In this document: positions 40,290 to 52,110 of the stretch, piece after piece
How positions within the stretch are numbered: the first letter of the stretch is position 1
Layout: each line of letters begins with the position of its first letter
NCBI GenBank assembly: GCA_039621445.1
Contig: CP154956.1
Location: forward strand, 90,526,482-90,590,481
Origin: Euglena gracilis
Taxonomy: Eukaryota; Euglenida; Euglenophyceae; Euglenales
Direction of reading: 5' to 3'
DNA length: 64,000 bases
Notes under the pieces: model-generated
Told to the model about the DNA's origin: nothing
Database searches by the model: none
Seen by the model: only the letters and a program-made list of their open reading frames with translations
Position numbers and translations under genes: made by a program

Positions 40290-42890
40290 GGACCGAAAGT
40301 TCCAAACTGAAGATCCCCTGCAAGAATTGAAAGAAGTGAAAATTTCTGTGTATGAGTATATGTGCATTTTTTCCATATTTAGAAAGGAAACCGTTTGGTA
40401 TCTTTGTGGGCATTGTTGGTACAAGTTTTGGTGCAGGAAAACTGGTGTCACCCGGCATCCAAACACATGACTTGCATTTCAGTGCATGAAAAGCCATGTA
40501 CAGTGTACCTTGATTGATTGCTTCCATTTTTGTCGTCATCAGCTCCAAAGCTGTGCAAAAAAAAAAAGTTAGGTGAATTGGGGCGTGCTCATGTGGTTGC
40601 AATTTACGTTGTTTTGCATATGCACACCATGTCAGCTTGTTTATAGTTTTTTTTTGTTGAAGTGCAGTTTTTTTTGCAATTTTTTTGCAGTTTTTTGCAG
40701 TGCAGTTTTTGACTGGCCCATATGCAGTTTCTCCCCCTCCCTGCTGTGCGTGCACACGCGTAAATTCCGAATAACAAGTATCGCCTTGGAATTTGGAACC
40801 GAATGCATATGCTCACTCCCAATGCCTGATGAAGGAATCAGCAAACTGCAAAAGTATGCAATTTATGTTTTGCCCTTTTTTTGTCATACCCAGACTCCAA
40901 AATGACACACATTACAACTTCTTACATGAAATGAGAACGGATATTCTCAAAAGGGGATGCCTGATGATATTCTCACCAGTGAGCAAAACGAATGCAGATA
41001 AATTCTTGGGAGAATTTCAAAAAATGTGGAAAATAACAAAATTTGCAGAAACATTGTGCACCAATTCAAACAAATTCACATCCACACCACCACAATGAAC
41101 ACAGAATGGTCAAACATTATTTTATTTTCGCCCATTCTTATTATTCTCGTTATTATTCATTATGTGCACCTCCCGCCCTTGTCCAACGACTGGGCTTGTC
41201 CAACGACCCCCCCCCCCCGGTCAGATCCGATCTTTTTGTGTGCGATGTTGGTTCATTAATTGTGGAATGAATTGTATGATTTGATTTAGCTTTTTTTGCA
41301 TTTGCATGTTTGGAGAAGTTTTGTTTTCATTTGGTGGGATGAATATCATGAATTCATTCATTCATTCATTCATTCATTCATTCATTCATTCATTCATTCA
41401 TTCATTCATTCATTCATTCATTCATGAATGCCCAAAATGGCATGAAGAAAAGGCCAATAACCCCCCCCAAATGGTTTCAAATTACCTGGAATAATCAAAA
41501 TTGATTGTAAGTGCGAGATTGCTACAAATGGCAAAAAAAAATTGTTTAAATTTTGTCAAAAATGGCCAAAATGGTCAAAAATTGGCCAAAATTGGCTCAA
41601 AATGGCCAAGAGTGGCCAAAAGTGGCCAAAAATGCCCAAAATGGCCAAAAACATCCCAAAGTGGGAAAACAGCTTCAATTGGATTTTATGTTCTGTTTGA
41701 GATTCTTTTGTAATTTAATATGGTTCTTCGATTTTGGATCTTTGCATTTGGAAAACTCTTGCCTGAATTGCCTGAAAACTGGGCACCCGAGATTTTTCCA
41801 TCCATTTTCATCGGACGTTCCAGGAATTTTACCGGCATTTTCATGGATTCGTCCTATAATTTTCTTGTCAGGTTTTTCCGTCAACAATTTTCCAGTTTTT
41901 TTTTCCCCCGTCGGCAATTCGTCTCGTTCAGAATCTCTTCCTCCCAGTATGGGAAGTGGTCAGGGTTCCCTAGTGGTGACAGACCTGTCAAGTGACGGTC
42001 CCCCCGGGGGGGGGGGGACAACAAACAGCCGCAGTGCACACAGGGGGGGGGGAACCATGCAGCCATTTCCATCAGGCTGGCTGCGCTGGCCCAGCCCGCC
42101 CTGTGTGTGTGGCGGCGCGGACCCAAACGTCGACCCCCCCCCCTCTCTCGCACTCCAAGGGGTGAGTGCCGGTGCCTCGTCCAGGCTTCCATCCTGGGCA
42201 TGTGGGCAATGGGCCGGGGCGCTTGAGGTCGGGATGGAACACATCTGGGTGATTGTGTGTGTGTGAGGCGGTGCTTAGCACAAACACCCTGCTGCCAAAA
42301 ACATAAAATACATTTCTGAATGGGAGCTCCTCCCCCCTAATGACTAACTCTCCCCCCCGGGAAACTGTCAGGTCAGCGAGTCAGGTCAGCGAGAGAGGTA
42401 GGTGACAGGTCCCTATGGTGACAGATCAGCGAGTATGGAGGTAGGTGACAGTTTGGGGGGTCAGCGTGAAAAAGGGGAATCTTTCCACCCCCCCACTGAC
42501 CCAGAAGTTCAAAAAAAATGTGCCCCTTTTCACATTTTTTTTGTGGCCAAAACTCTAAAAACAAGGCCCACTCAACTTTCCAACTTCAAAAAAATTTATT
42601 TTCCTTGAGAAAACATTGAATTTTTCGATAATGTGTGTGTTGGAGTCCTTATGAAGACAGGTCAGTGAGTACGGGGAGAGTACGGGGAGGAAAGCTGCCC
42701 TGGGGGTATACATTATTTGCCTGATTGGCATAAATTTGGACGCATCAAATATCAAAAACAAAAAATTTCATGCATGACGGTTTTCAGTGTGGTCCACTAT
42801 GAACAATGCTTTTCAGCTGTGTACCCTGCATGACCAAGAAGTCATCAGCTGACCAGCTGGGGAGAACCTGGCACGGCCAACCACTTCTAG
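40290..42890. other. Spacer with microsatellite
   Basis: Possible short exon around 40285-40345 (VMDRKFQTEDPLQELKE) not resolved. AATGGCCAAAA reiterations at 41555-41660. No firm gene. Confidence 0.4.
41353..41424 (+). repeat. (ATTC)n microsatellite
   Basis: About 18 uninterrupted tetramers. Confidence 0.97.
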
Positions 42891-43202
42891 GGCGGAAGGT
42901 TACACCTCACTCCCGTGTTTCCATCGAACTGTCCTGTGAAGGTGTTGCTACGAGCAGGCAACCCATGGCTGGAAAAAATGGCACCCCCTCCCTCGCGGTT
43001 GAAAAAAGAAGCCTTCCCCGTTGCAAATTTCCGTGCAGTGGCACATCATCACCCCATCAACTTTCCTCCCCGGCAGGCACTGGACTTCCAATGCCATCTG
43101 CACAACCTTACACCTGCGTTCCTCTCGTGTCCAATGACCTATCATAGAACACAAAAGGAGTTGAATTTGGTCATTCTTGATGATATGTTTGGAGGTTGGT
43201 GA
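42891..43202 (+). CDS. Exon-like block, unknown protein
   Basis: Starts after CTTCTAG and is open for 103 codons to TGA 43200. The product contains RLHLTPVFPSNCPVKVLLRA, GNPWLEKMAPPPSRLKK, AVAHHHPINFPPRQALDFQC, then PMTYHRTQKELNLVILDDMF. Composition is that of a folded soluble protein and no repeat lies beneath it. A donor GGAG|GTTGGT at 43195 would end it slightly earlier. Several of its segments look conserved in character (GNPW, HHHPINFP, LVILDDMF) but I cannot name the family. Confidence 0.55.
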   Translation, partial: GGRLHLTPVFPSNCPVKVLLRAGNPWLEKMAPPPSRLKKEAFPVANFRAVAHHHPINFPPRQALDFQCHLHNLTPAFLSCPMTYHRTQKELNLVILDDMFGGW

Positions 43203-43984
43203 TGGCAAGAGGTTGAGCCCTCTATGTGAGCTAAAAGACAACTGGAAGTTGTATGTTGCAATTTTTTGGACCATTTTGCATTAACAGTTGTTCCAAAACG
43301 AAATATAAGGGCAACATAAGGAAATGGCAAATAATTGTCCAAACATGCAACCGTGTGGCAAATTATGTTGCACGGTGAAATTTTTTTCCAGAGGAGTTCA
43401 AAGTCCTCTCCAGCAGTACAACCCCGGGGAGCTCTTAAAGGAATTTATGTACAAGTGCATTTTTTTTAATTTTAAATTTGAATTTCAATTTATTTTGCAT
43501 TGGATACGTTGAGGTGCCTTGTTGCATCCCTCTCCCTTGAAGACCAGGCTGACCTCTTTGGGGGGTGCCAGGTTCCTGCAGGTTCTTGGCACAAGCAATT
43601 TAAGTGAAGAATGACGGCCAGTTTTTTTTGGGTTGAAAAAGGGCATTTTTTTTTCACACCCACCCCCACATGTTGCACAAACTCGGGTGAGGGTGGGAGG
43701 GGGCTGGTTGGGGAGACGGTGTGGAATTGAGACAATTCCATAGCCAGAGTTTAAGACGGGATAGGTTACGTTGTGGGATTTGGAGGTGGTAGGTTAGGGT
43801 TAAGGGTACCGGGTTCTTGCCATGTCTCGGCCTCCTACCCCCCCCCCCCCCGGGCGCTTGGCCCCCCTGCTCCTGACATGCAAATTTGGCCCCCTGAAGG
43901 TGGCATTCAGCCTTTTGCACATGGTTGCCAAATTCTTAACATGCAAACTTTGCACATATGGCACAAAGTGGGGCCCCATACCTG

Positions 43985-44088
43985 GGGTATGGGGGTGGTA
44001 TGGGGGTATGGGGGTGGTATGGGGGGGTATGGGGGTGGTATGGGGTATGGGGTATGGGGTATGGGGATGTATGGGGGATGGGGGGATA
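43985..44088 (+). repeat. GGGTATGGGG array 1
   Basis: (GGTATGGGGGT)n with variants. Four-G runs at close spacing could form quadruplexes. A second array lies at 44640-44728. Confidence 0.9.
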
Positions 44089-44184
44089 GTGTTTGGGGAT
44101 ATTGTTGATGTGGTTGGCTGAAAAAGGGAGATCCTGCCATCCCTCATCCCCCCAGGCCACTGAAAAAATTTCATATGTCGCGCT

Positions 44185-44425
44185 ATTTGTCCGCAAAATT
44201 ACTTCGGAGACAAAGATAAGGTTTATTTTTTTGCTGGGGGGGTCCGGGGGGGGGGGGGGGGGGGCGGGAGCCCCCCCCCCCGGGCACTCGAACAGTTTCA
44301 TACGTCGCGTGATTTGCCCACAAAAAAGTCGGTAGACAATGTTGCTGGGGGGGTTCGGGGGGGGGGGGGGGGGGGGGGGGGGTGGGAGCCCCCCCCCCCC
44401 GGGCACTCGAACAGTTTCATACATC
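44185..44425 (+). repeat. Tandem duplication of about 120 bp with G/C-runs
   Basis: Units of CAACAGTTTCATACRTCGCG type, a CCCACAAAA or CCGCAAAA segment, TTGCTGGGGGGGT, a G-run and GGGAGCCCCC, then CGGGCACTCGAACAG. Two full units and a third partial start at about 44165. Confidence 0.8.
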
Positions 44426-44429
44426 GCGC

Positions 44430-44515
44430 GGTCAAAAAACGCTCATTTTTGGCTCAAAAACAGGTTTTTTGGGTTTGGGAGGCCAAAAACCATGGTTTTG
44501 GACAATTTTTTTTCG
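44430..44515 (-). repeat. Inverted unit of the 162-bp repeat
   Basis: GGTCAAAAAACGCTC, TTTTTGGCTCAAAAACAGG and GGGAGGCCAAAAACCATGG match the reverse complement of the unit at 640-1244. Confidence 0.75.
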
Positions 44516-44639
44516 CATTTTTTCGTCTTTTTTTTTTTCTCTGCTTTGGACCCAAACACCGAAAAAAATTCAAGTTCGGCGCAAAAACAAGTTTTCCGGG
44601 TGCGGGGGCCAAAATTTTTTTTTCGGGTAAAAAAGTTTT

Positions 44640-44728
44640 TGGGGGTATGGGGGGGGTATGGGGGTGGTGTGGGGGCGGTATGGGGGCGGTATGGGGGTGG
44701 TATGGGGTATGGGGGTGGTATGGGGGTC
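44640..44728 (+). repeat. GGGTATGGGG array 2
   Basis: Same motif family as 43985-44088, both followed by CACTTTGTGCCAT or its counterpart TGGCACAAAGTGG in inverse order nearby. Confidence 0.9.
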
Positions 44729-45016
44729 CCACTTTGTGCCATGACTCAAACTTTGCCTGCATATTGTTTGCCCCCTGGTCTGACCTTGTGGCTTTTACCT
44801 TACATTACTCCTGGCCAAGCCCCGCAGTGGGGGGGCAACCTCCCCCCCCCAGGAGAATGTACCCCCACCTCTCACTGGATAACTGTGGAGGGGCTCCAAG
44901 CGATTTTTTGTTGAATTTTGCAGTAGGGTCGACGTGCTCTTTTTGGTTCTCAGGGACGCACAGTTCAGTGCCCGGGGACTGCATTCCCTTGCCCCCTTCG
45001 TCGCTCCCCTTCACAG

Positions 45017-45127
45017 GCTGCTCTGCTGCTGTTCATTCCGTTGGAGTGATTGGGCCTTTCCTTCTCAGGAAGCTGGTCCGCTGGCTTGATCTGATGTCGC
45101 TCAAAATTTGCCCGGTTGGATTTCCAG
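45017..45127 (+). CDS. Internal exon with hydrophobic segment
   Basis: Bounded by CCTTCACAG and TTTCCAG|GTGAGC. The only open frame reads CSAAVHSVGVIGPFLLRKLV followed by RWLDLMSLKICPVGFP. GPFLLRKLVRWLD resembles in spirit the first membrane helix of ABCC-type transporters (GPLLLKLLIRF), but the stretch is too short to assign. Good splice sites make the exon itself likely. Confidence 0.5.
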
Positions 45128-45494
45128 GTGAGCTAAAAATCTTCCTAAGCCAGCCCCCTTCCAGAGAGGTTCACAGGAATGGTGTTGGGTCTTATCAGAA
45201 AATGCTAGCTGGAAACGATGCTTAGCAAGTCTTTGTTGCCGTCTTGCCCCCCCCCCTTTTTGCAGTGCCTTTTCAAAAATGCAGGGGCACAGAAACATTT
45301 TGGTCCTAAAATTGATACATGCACACAAATGCAAATGTCCTCAAGAATCCTGAGGAGTTTTTTTGAATGCTCTGGTGGTATTCACCAAGAAGGGTCCAAT
45401 CAGGTGCTGGACTGGACCAGCTGGTTCTCGGGAAACCACCTGAACTCTGGAAATTATGAGGGTCCCTGCATATCCTGAAACATGGAAAAATCAC

Positions 45495-45868
45495 TATGGA
45501 AAACTACAGATAATACGGATAAGCCTGAAACCCCCAAATACGAATAAGTACGGACAGCTTCGGATGACTATGGATAAGCCTGACTACCAAGCATGGGTAA
45601 CTACGGATAATTGCGGATAGCAACAGATATGAGGTCTGACATGACTTTTGACTTTCTGTAATGACGAGGACTTCTGACTAAGGGGGAGGGTCAGTGCATA
45701 TTAGCATGTTTTGGATGCGCGCCATATCCTTTTTGATTGTGTTATTTGGACGTTTCAGAGGTTTTATTACACTCACAGTTGGAGGGTCAAATTCCTTTCC
45801 GTAGTTATCCGTCGTTATCCGTTGTCCATTGTCATCCGTATTTAGCTGAATTTATCCGTAATCTGGGG
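45495..45868. repeat. TACGGATAA arrays in opposite orientation
   Basis: 45495-45640 has multiple ACGGATAA / TATGGATAAGCC units. 45798-45868 has the complement TTATCCGT four times. The pair could fold. Confidence 0.8.
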
Positions 45869-45944
45869 TTAGCTGTTGTTGCAAAAACGCCTAACCCCCC
45901 CCCCCTAATAGTAGGACATGCCCTCTACAAGAGCAGGGTCCAAA

Positions 45945-46160
45945 TAGTAGAGCACCCCCCCCCTCTGACAAAGCGAGCGTCCACTACAAGAGCACCCCCC
46001 CTGGAAAACCAAAGCGAGCGTCCACTACAAGCGCACCCCCTGGAAAACCAATGGCAGCAGAAGCAAGGCAAGTCGATGTCCACTACAAGAGCAGGGTCCA
46101 AATAGAAGAGCCCCCCCTCTGGCGAAGCGAGCGTCCACTACAAGAGCACCCGCTCTACAA
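45945..46160 (+). repeat. GCGAGCGTCCACTACAAGAGCACC minisatellite
   Basis: Units of AGCGAGCGTCCACTACAAG plus AGCACCCCC and a CTGGAAAACCAA linker, with four variants. Confidence 0.85.
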
Positions 46161-47257
46161 TTAGGGGGGGTTATATTGACTAACCCTAACCTAACCCCAA
46201 CCATCCAAAAAGGTTGAAAGACAAGTACCTATCCCAGGCAGGGGGAAAGCAAACGCATTTTTTGCCATTTTTTGTGGATTTCGATATTGGCAGAATTTTT
46301 GTTCTTTGCGGGGTTTTTTTTTTTTGCATTTTTTTGGCGCTTTTTTCGGCGATTTTTCGATCTGAAGAAACTTTCGCCAATATTTTTCTTGGTTTGGCCG
46401 CAATTTCCCCCCAAGAACTAAAATCATGACGATTTTTTTTTGCCATTTTTTGCATTTTTTTTTGGCTAACAAATTGCATATTTTTATTTTTTTATGCGGA
46501 ATCTCAAACCTGCCCTGACCGAGCTGAAAATTTTTCTAAACCCTCTCCAGCAAGCAGAAAGTGACATCCTGGGAAGCTCCTGAAGGATTTTACATGCAGT
46601 TTGCATTTTTTTTGCGTTTTCTTTTGCAGTTTTTTGTGTGTTTTTGTGTCGTTTTTTGAGGACCCATTTGCATTCCCTCCTCCCCTGTACTAGGGGTAAC
46701 CTGTCATTATTGTCATCATGGGGGTGGTTGTCACGGTCCCAAGTACTGGCCGATTTTTCTGGTGACAGTTTCGGGGGTAGGTAGGTTAGTAGGTCTAGGT
46801 TTTGTAACATATTTTTCCATCATCGAAATTCAAAATCGGCATCAAAAGGAGTATTTATTTTGTAAGGGACACAACCATTTTATATCCTTCTAAGGAGGCT
46901 GATGCTGATGAGGGAATGCACAAATGAAGTTGAACAGTGTTGAACAAGAACTGTGTGCCAGGCATTTCTTGTTTTGTTGCTTCGTTGTGCATTTCGGGGA
47001 TTTACACATCCCAGCTGGGGCGGAACTGGGAGTTGGGGTGGATCAAAATCAAGTCAAGGAGTTGTTGGCCAAAACATAAACCCCCAAAAGAACCCACTGA
47101 ATACCCAATTCCAACGGAAAACAACATTTTGGTGATGGTCGGCCACAAATATTTTTTGGTGATCATTGAGGCCAAAACAAAAAAACGACCCTTTTCCTTT
47201 TCCTTCAAGGGGGGGAATGTTGTCCTTTAATTCTCCCGGGGGGGGGGGTGAATTATG
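46161..47257. other. Spacer, no exon resolved
   Basis: T/A-rich. A block CCTCTCCAGCARRAAGTG, then CTCCTRAAGGATTTTACAT and TTTGCATTTTTT at about 46540-46610 repeats a segment at 22320-22395 and, in part, at 43402-43460. Confidence 0.5.
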
Positions 47258-47420
47258 GAATTACACCAAAGTTGCTCACCCGGCCAGGCGGAGCAACACA
47301 GAAGCACTGGTGTAAGGTCCCTGGCAACTCGCCACACAGCAACCTGCGCCAAAAGCGAAGTCAGTGCTGGCCATCAATAGACAAGAAGCCTCAGGGCAAC
47401 CAAAGGGGGAGAATGAGTGG
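47258..47420 (-). repeat. SINE-like repeat, reverse copy
   Basis: In complement: TTGCCCTGAGGCTTCTTGTC, GATGGCCAGCACTGACTTCG, GTGGCGAGTTGCCAGGGACC, then TGGCCGGGTGAGCAACTTTGG. More diverged than the 19495 and 62185 copies. Confidence 0.75.
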
Positions 47421-47528
47421 GGGTAACAGGCCGTCCAACCCGGAATTCCACACCGTCCCCATCCAGGTTGTCGTATCTGACCCAACTCAGCCCCCCCCCC
47501 CCGCCCCCTTCCGCCTCTGGCCTGGGTG

Positions 47529-47885
47529 CAGGGCAGTACGGGAATCGGCCAAACAGCCAGGGTGGTGGGTGGGGGGGGTCGATCCCCCCCCCCCTGCATG
47601 GTGGGTGGGCGGGTCGACCCCCCCATCACCTCGTCCTGTACTTCCGGGAGCACCAATATTTGACCCCAAAAAATGTTGTTAAAAAATGCTGTGAAAATGC
47701 GTTGGTCGGTGGGGGTTCGACCATCCCCCCGCCTCCTCCCGTATTTCCGGGAGCACCGATTTTTGCCCCCGAAAGTTTTCCGCGCGATTTTGGCGCCGGG
47801 AAAAAATTGTGAAAACAGTCGGTGAAAATGCTGTGGTGGGTGGGGGTCGCCCCCCCCCCCCACCAGACCATCCCGTACAGCCCTG
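47529..47885 (+). mobile_element. CAGGGC...GCCCTG MITE, copy 2 (357 bp, longest)
   Basis: Starts CAGGGCAGTACGGGAATCGG and ends CCATCCCGTACAGCCCTG, TIRs with one mismatch over about 14 bp. Flanks CCTGGGTG and GCCGGGTG match at 6 of 8. The interior has two GGTCGACC or GGTTCGACC centres, CCGTATTTCCGGGAGCACC twice, and TTTGGCGCCGGGAAAA. No coding capacity. Confidence 0.85.
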
Positions 47886-48183
47886 GCCGGGTGGTCCCGA
47901 GAATGGGATCCGGCCATCGACCGCTGAGCGCCGCCTGTGCGTCCCCCTCCCCCTCCCCTCCCCTCCCCTCCCCTCCCGGCCTCGCCGGCCAGCAAAGGCA
48001 TCGCCGCCCCCCCAGTAGGGCCCCAGCCATGGATTACCTTAACACCGGCGGTACCCTGCCCCTTCCCCGGGGGGGGGGGGCGCTGTGGGTCAGTCTGGCC
48101 CGGCCAAAGGCCATGCCAGACAATTTTCCTCCAGGGGTTTCGGCCGATCCTGGTGGGTTTTGGGTGGGTGGGTGGGTGGACTC

Positions 48184-48270
48184 CAGGGCAGAACGGGAAA
48201 TCGGCCAAACAGCCAGGGTGGTGGGTGGGGGGGTCGACCACCCCCCACGAGGCCTTCCCATTCTGCCCTG
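48184..48270 (+). mobile_element. CAGGGC...GCCCTG MITE, copy 3 (87 bp, internally deleted)
   Basis: CAGGGCAGAACGGGAA and TTCCCATTCTGCCCTG are exact inverted repeats. Flanks GTGGACTC / GTGGACCC match at 7 of 8. Only the end regions and one GGTCGACC centre remain. Confidence 0.88.
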
Positions 48271-48686
48271 GTGGACCCCAGTCAGCGGCGGCGGGGGGGT
48301 CTGTGCGTGGTTGGTTTTCGCAAAAAGCACCCCCCCCCCCCTTGTCCAACGACCCCCCGGTCAGAGACGATCTATTCGTATACGATCTTGGGGAAATGAG
48401 ATTTGGTATTGTTCTCCCCCTTGTCTAACAACCCCCCCTGGTCAGAGACGAACATTGGCCATTTTAACGACCGCCCCCCCCCCCCCCGTTGGACAAGGGG
48501 GGGAGGTAGGCGGGTTGGGTTTGGGCCCGGGAAAAGTCCCCCCCGGGGGGGATCTCTAAGTGAATCTGTGGCCCCAGCCCCAAGGTGTCGGTGTGTGCCT
48601 CTTGCTGAAGAACTTGCCCCCGGCCAGTGGGCGAGGGGCCGCGGACTGGGGGGCGTTGGGGCCAGCGCCCGCCAAACCGCCGGGAG

Positions 48687-48910
48687 CAGGGCAGCACGGG
48701 AATCGGCCAAACAGCCAGGGTGGTGGGTGGGGAGGGGGTCGACCCCCCCCACCACCTCCTCCCGTATTTCCGGGAGCACCAAATTTTGACCCCCAGAAAT
48801 TTTCCCGGCTCCTTTGGCGCCGGGAAAATTTGTCAAAAAAATCTGTGAAAAATGCTGTGGTTTTTGGGGGGTCGACCATCCCCCCCACCAGGCCTTCCCG
48901 CGCAGCCCTG
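48687..48910 (+). mobile_element. CAGGGC...GCCCTG MITE, copy 4 (224 bp)
   Basis: CAGGGCAGCACGGGAATCGG to CCTTCCCGCGCAGCCCTG, flanks GCCGGGAG / GCCAGGAG (7 of 8). The right flank runs straight into a coding-like frame (REYDLDAKVLVPLVTCPRCP, 48921 on). Joining the flanks over one target copy leaves an open frame. Confidence 0.85.
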
Positions 48911-49931
48911 GCCAGGAGGGGAGGGAGTACGACCTGGACGCCAAAGTGCTCGTGCCCCTCGTCACCTGCCCTCGATGTCCCAGCGCCAGCTGGGGCCGGT
49001 GGCTTGTTGCCCCTCCCCTCTCCCCTCTCCCCTCTCCCCTCTCGCCTCCCCTGCCCTGGCACCCCCTCCCCCTCCCCATGGGATTGCTTTTGGTGCCCCC
49101 TCCAGGGCTGGTGGCTTGGGATGGGGCCCATGCGGTGGTAAGGTCCGGGGGTGGACCCTGCCAAGGTGGATGCAAGTTGTTGCTGCAATTTATGTTGTGC
49201 TTTCTTTGTGTTTTCTCCTCTTAATTTTCTGGCAATTTTTGGAAAATTGTGCAAGATGCTTTTTTCTCATATTTCAAATTTGATTTGATTTTATCAGTAA
49301 TTTGAAAATTAAATGAAAACATATGAGGTTATTTTTTTCTCAGTCCCATGCTTAATCCCGAGGAAAATCAATCCCCAAAAGCAAGAAGGCGAAACACTTT
49401 ACACCAAGGTGGAACATTCGCATCCCAAAAGTATCCAAGCACATTTTAGCAATGTCTCCAAACACATCGCTTGAAGGCATGAAAGTTTCTTTTTCTGTGA
49501 AACTTGAAAGCTCGAAACGTGAAACTTTCAAAGCTTGCAGCCTTTTTTCCTGTGTATTTGTGAACCCCGAAATTATTTGGCTTCAAACTGACCCCCCCCC
49601 CCAAGCTGTCCAACCCCTCACTGTGCCACCCTGGGGGCTGGTTCGTTGGGTATTGAACCCTCCAGGATGCTGGATACCCTGCTGGGTTTTTACTTTAGAA
49701 ACTGCGCAAAGACACAGACCCTGGCTTCATTTCGCCGTTCGCTCTCTGAGCTTTCTGACCACAGCCTTTCCTCCGAGGCCTTTTGTCTTTTCGGACAACG
49801 ATGGGATGGTACCGTTGCACACATCTGCAAAAAATTTTTCTCGGCATTTTTATCTTTATCTTAGTTTACGTCTGTATTTTACATGGATATTTTCACACAA
49901 ATTTCTTGTGTGTGTTTCTTGTGTGTGGACA

Positions 49932-50267
49932 ATGCCAAAGAAAGCAGGTAAACTCCCAGGTGAGAAGCGCGCCTTTTGGGTGACATACCTTGAAGAGAAG
50001 CTTAAATTGGCTTTGGTGTATGGCTCGGACACCCACGACAAACGAAACACATGCACAATTACCACAACGCGGTTGGACCCCACCTGGCCCAATGGCCAGA
50101 TTTCTGCAATTACTGATGGGGGGTTATGTGCACCAGAGGTTGCAACCTCGGATGGGTGGCTGCTTGACAAAGGGGGAAGTGATATAGGAAAATTCTTGCG
50201 TCAAATCGTTTTCAGCAACGCCCTCACTGGTGTGGTCACTCTGGAAAGGCACTGGCAAGTCAGCTGA
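49932..50267 (+). CDS. Intronless 111-codon frame, unknown protein
   Basis: ATG 49932 to TGA 50265. The product starts MPKKAGKLPGEKRAFWVTYL, continues EEKLKLALVYGSDTHDKRN, PTWPNGQISAITDGGLCAP and DIGKFLRQIVFSNALTGVV. It is basic at the start and globular afterwards, with no membrane segment. The region is free of repeats and codon use is even. GGTAAACT and GGTGAGAAG near codon 6-11 are donor-like, so the first codons could be an exon end. Family not recognised. Confidence 0.5.
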   Translation: MPKKAGKLPGEKRAFWVTYLEEKLKLALVYGSDTHDKRNTCTITTTRLDPTWPNGQISAITDGGLCAPEVATSDGWLLDKGGSDIGKFLRQIVFSNALTGVVTLERHWQVS

Positions 50268-51824
50268 GACAACTGCAGGTGACAGCTTTCCAACACAACA
50301 AGTCAGCAAATACAGCCCCTAGTGGCAACTTCCTGGAGGGGCTTCAGGGTTGTTTTTTTTGGCCTTTGACCCCCGGAGGGGATGAGGGTGGTGGGTGGGT
50401 CCGGCCGAGCCTCCCATGTCTAAGAATCTAAACCGTCACTGTACAGGTTGGCCAGCACCGGGGACCCTGAGAACTTCCTGCACTGACAGGTTTGGCAGAG
50501 TCAGAGAACCTTCCGGGAAGATTCATGTCAGATTCCAGGGGGGGGGGATAAAATAAGGATTGAACTTCAGAAAAGTTCGAAGTTCAGGACAGAACTTCAG
50601 TTGACAGTTGAATGAAAGCAGGAGTATTGATGCTGAGAACGTTGTTCTATAATGCTATGACGAGAATGCTATTCATCACAACGGCGATGCAAAATGGCTG
50701 TACACCAACGGCCCCCTGCCGCCCTGTTGTTTTAAAGAAACCAGCACCATTCCACAGAACAAACAGCCACCACCACTTCCTGCTTGCAGAACAGCCTTCC
50801 TTCTCCTGAAAACAAAGAAGCTGAGATTTGTACCTTGAGTGGAGGTTGGGCTGTAGCCAGCCCTATTTTTCTTGTGGAGCTGTGCATCTTTCCTATTTGG
50901 GGGGGATTGAGAAATGGCCATTTTGGGTCCTCCGGTGCCAGGGAGTATGCAAATGCTACCACCAACCCCAAGCCGACTCCACCTGGGGGGGGGGGTCGAA
51001 GTGCATCCCCCCCCCACACGCCTGCTCATACCCACAGATAATGGTTGTAAAGAATAACTGCTCTTCTGCAGACCCCGTACAGAGTCCAAACAGTCCGCTT
51101 GCCTATGGAAATGCTAAACATCCCCCCCATCTGATGGATCTTAGGCAACAAGCCTGCAGGCAACCCTCTAGTCCCTCTTGTGAACATTTCAGTCTCCCTC
51201 CCACCCCGGTGGGTCAGCTTTCCCGTCCCGTTGCTGATCGCCGCTCACACTTTGCGGACCTTCGCTCACACTGGAATGGAACTGAAAATGCCAAAACTTC
51301 TTTTTTATTCTATTTTTTTTGTCTTTTTGTGGAGTTGTTCATTTTTTTTCTTCAGAAAATAACCTCAATAATCTCGTCTTTGTTCAATTCTGATGTTTCA
51401 TATTTAAATATATTTATTTATATGCTCTGATTTAAAGAAATGCATTTTTAATCCTTCAATTTCCCACAATTTCACAACAAAAGGATCATGTCAGTATTAA
51501 CAAAAGAAAGTGTAATAAAATACGGAATCGTTAAAACTGGGTTTTTTTTATGCATTTTGAATATATTGTTTCTTTTGGTGAATGTGTAGTATTCACACCA
51601 TGTGGTAAAGGTTTTGGCATTGTCTCCAAAGAAAATTCAGTTTTTTCAGTAAATTTTCATTTTTTTTTGGTACCTTTGCCTTCGGCTGGCAACTGAACTG
51701 AGAATTTTCTGCCCTCGCCAGTGTCGAGGAAGGAGGGGTTGGTGTCCAACACCCTACTTCAGCCCCCCCCCCCCCAAATGATTGCCCCCCCCATCCAACA
51801 TGCCCCAGAGGGGGTTCTGCTAAG

Positions 51825-52110
51825 GTGGTTGAGCTAAGCCCCGGCGTCATCCGATGCAGTGAGACGCAACCGTTTGATGAGCCAGGCTGCATACGGGGAG
51901 ACTCCACTACGTGTATACAAACTGCAGACCCATGCCTGCCTCGGTTGTGGGTTGTCGGGGGAGGGGCGGGCCAACAGCAGGATGATTATGCCATTCCAGT
52001 TCGGCAATGTGTCCCCTTGTGGCTGTCGGAAGATTATTCCTAAGAACCATGCCAATGGTCTGGCCATTTTATCATCCTATGGGGAGTTTTTTTTTTTGAG
52101 CGATGACCCT
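51825..52110 (+). CDS. Ambiguous coding-like stretch
   Basis: Two frames on this strand and one on the other stay open for 70 codons or more. The + frame with CLGCGLSGEG and SPCGCRKII has paired Cys. I cannot choose between them without a search. Probably a single decayed or genuine exon. Confidence 0.25.

Noticed and set aside
45017-45127. ABCC transporter identity for this exon
   Set aside because: Only a loose resemblance of one helix. No Walker motifs or further transporter segments were found in the window.
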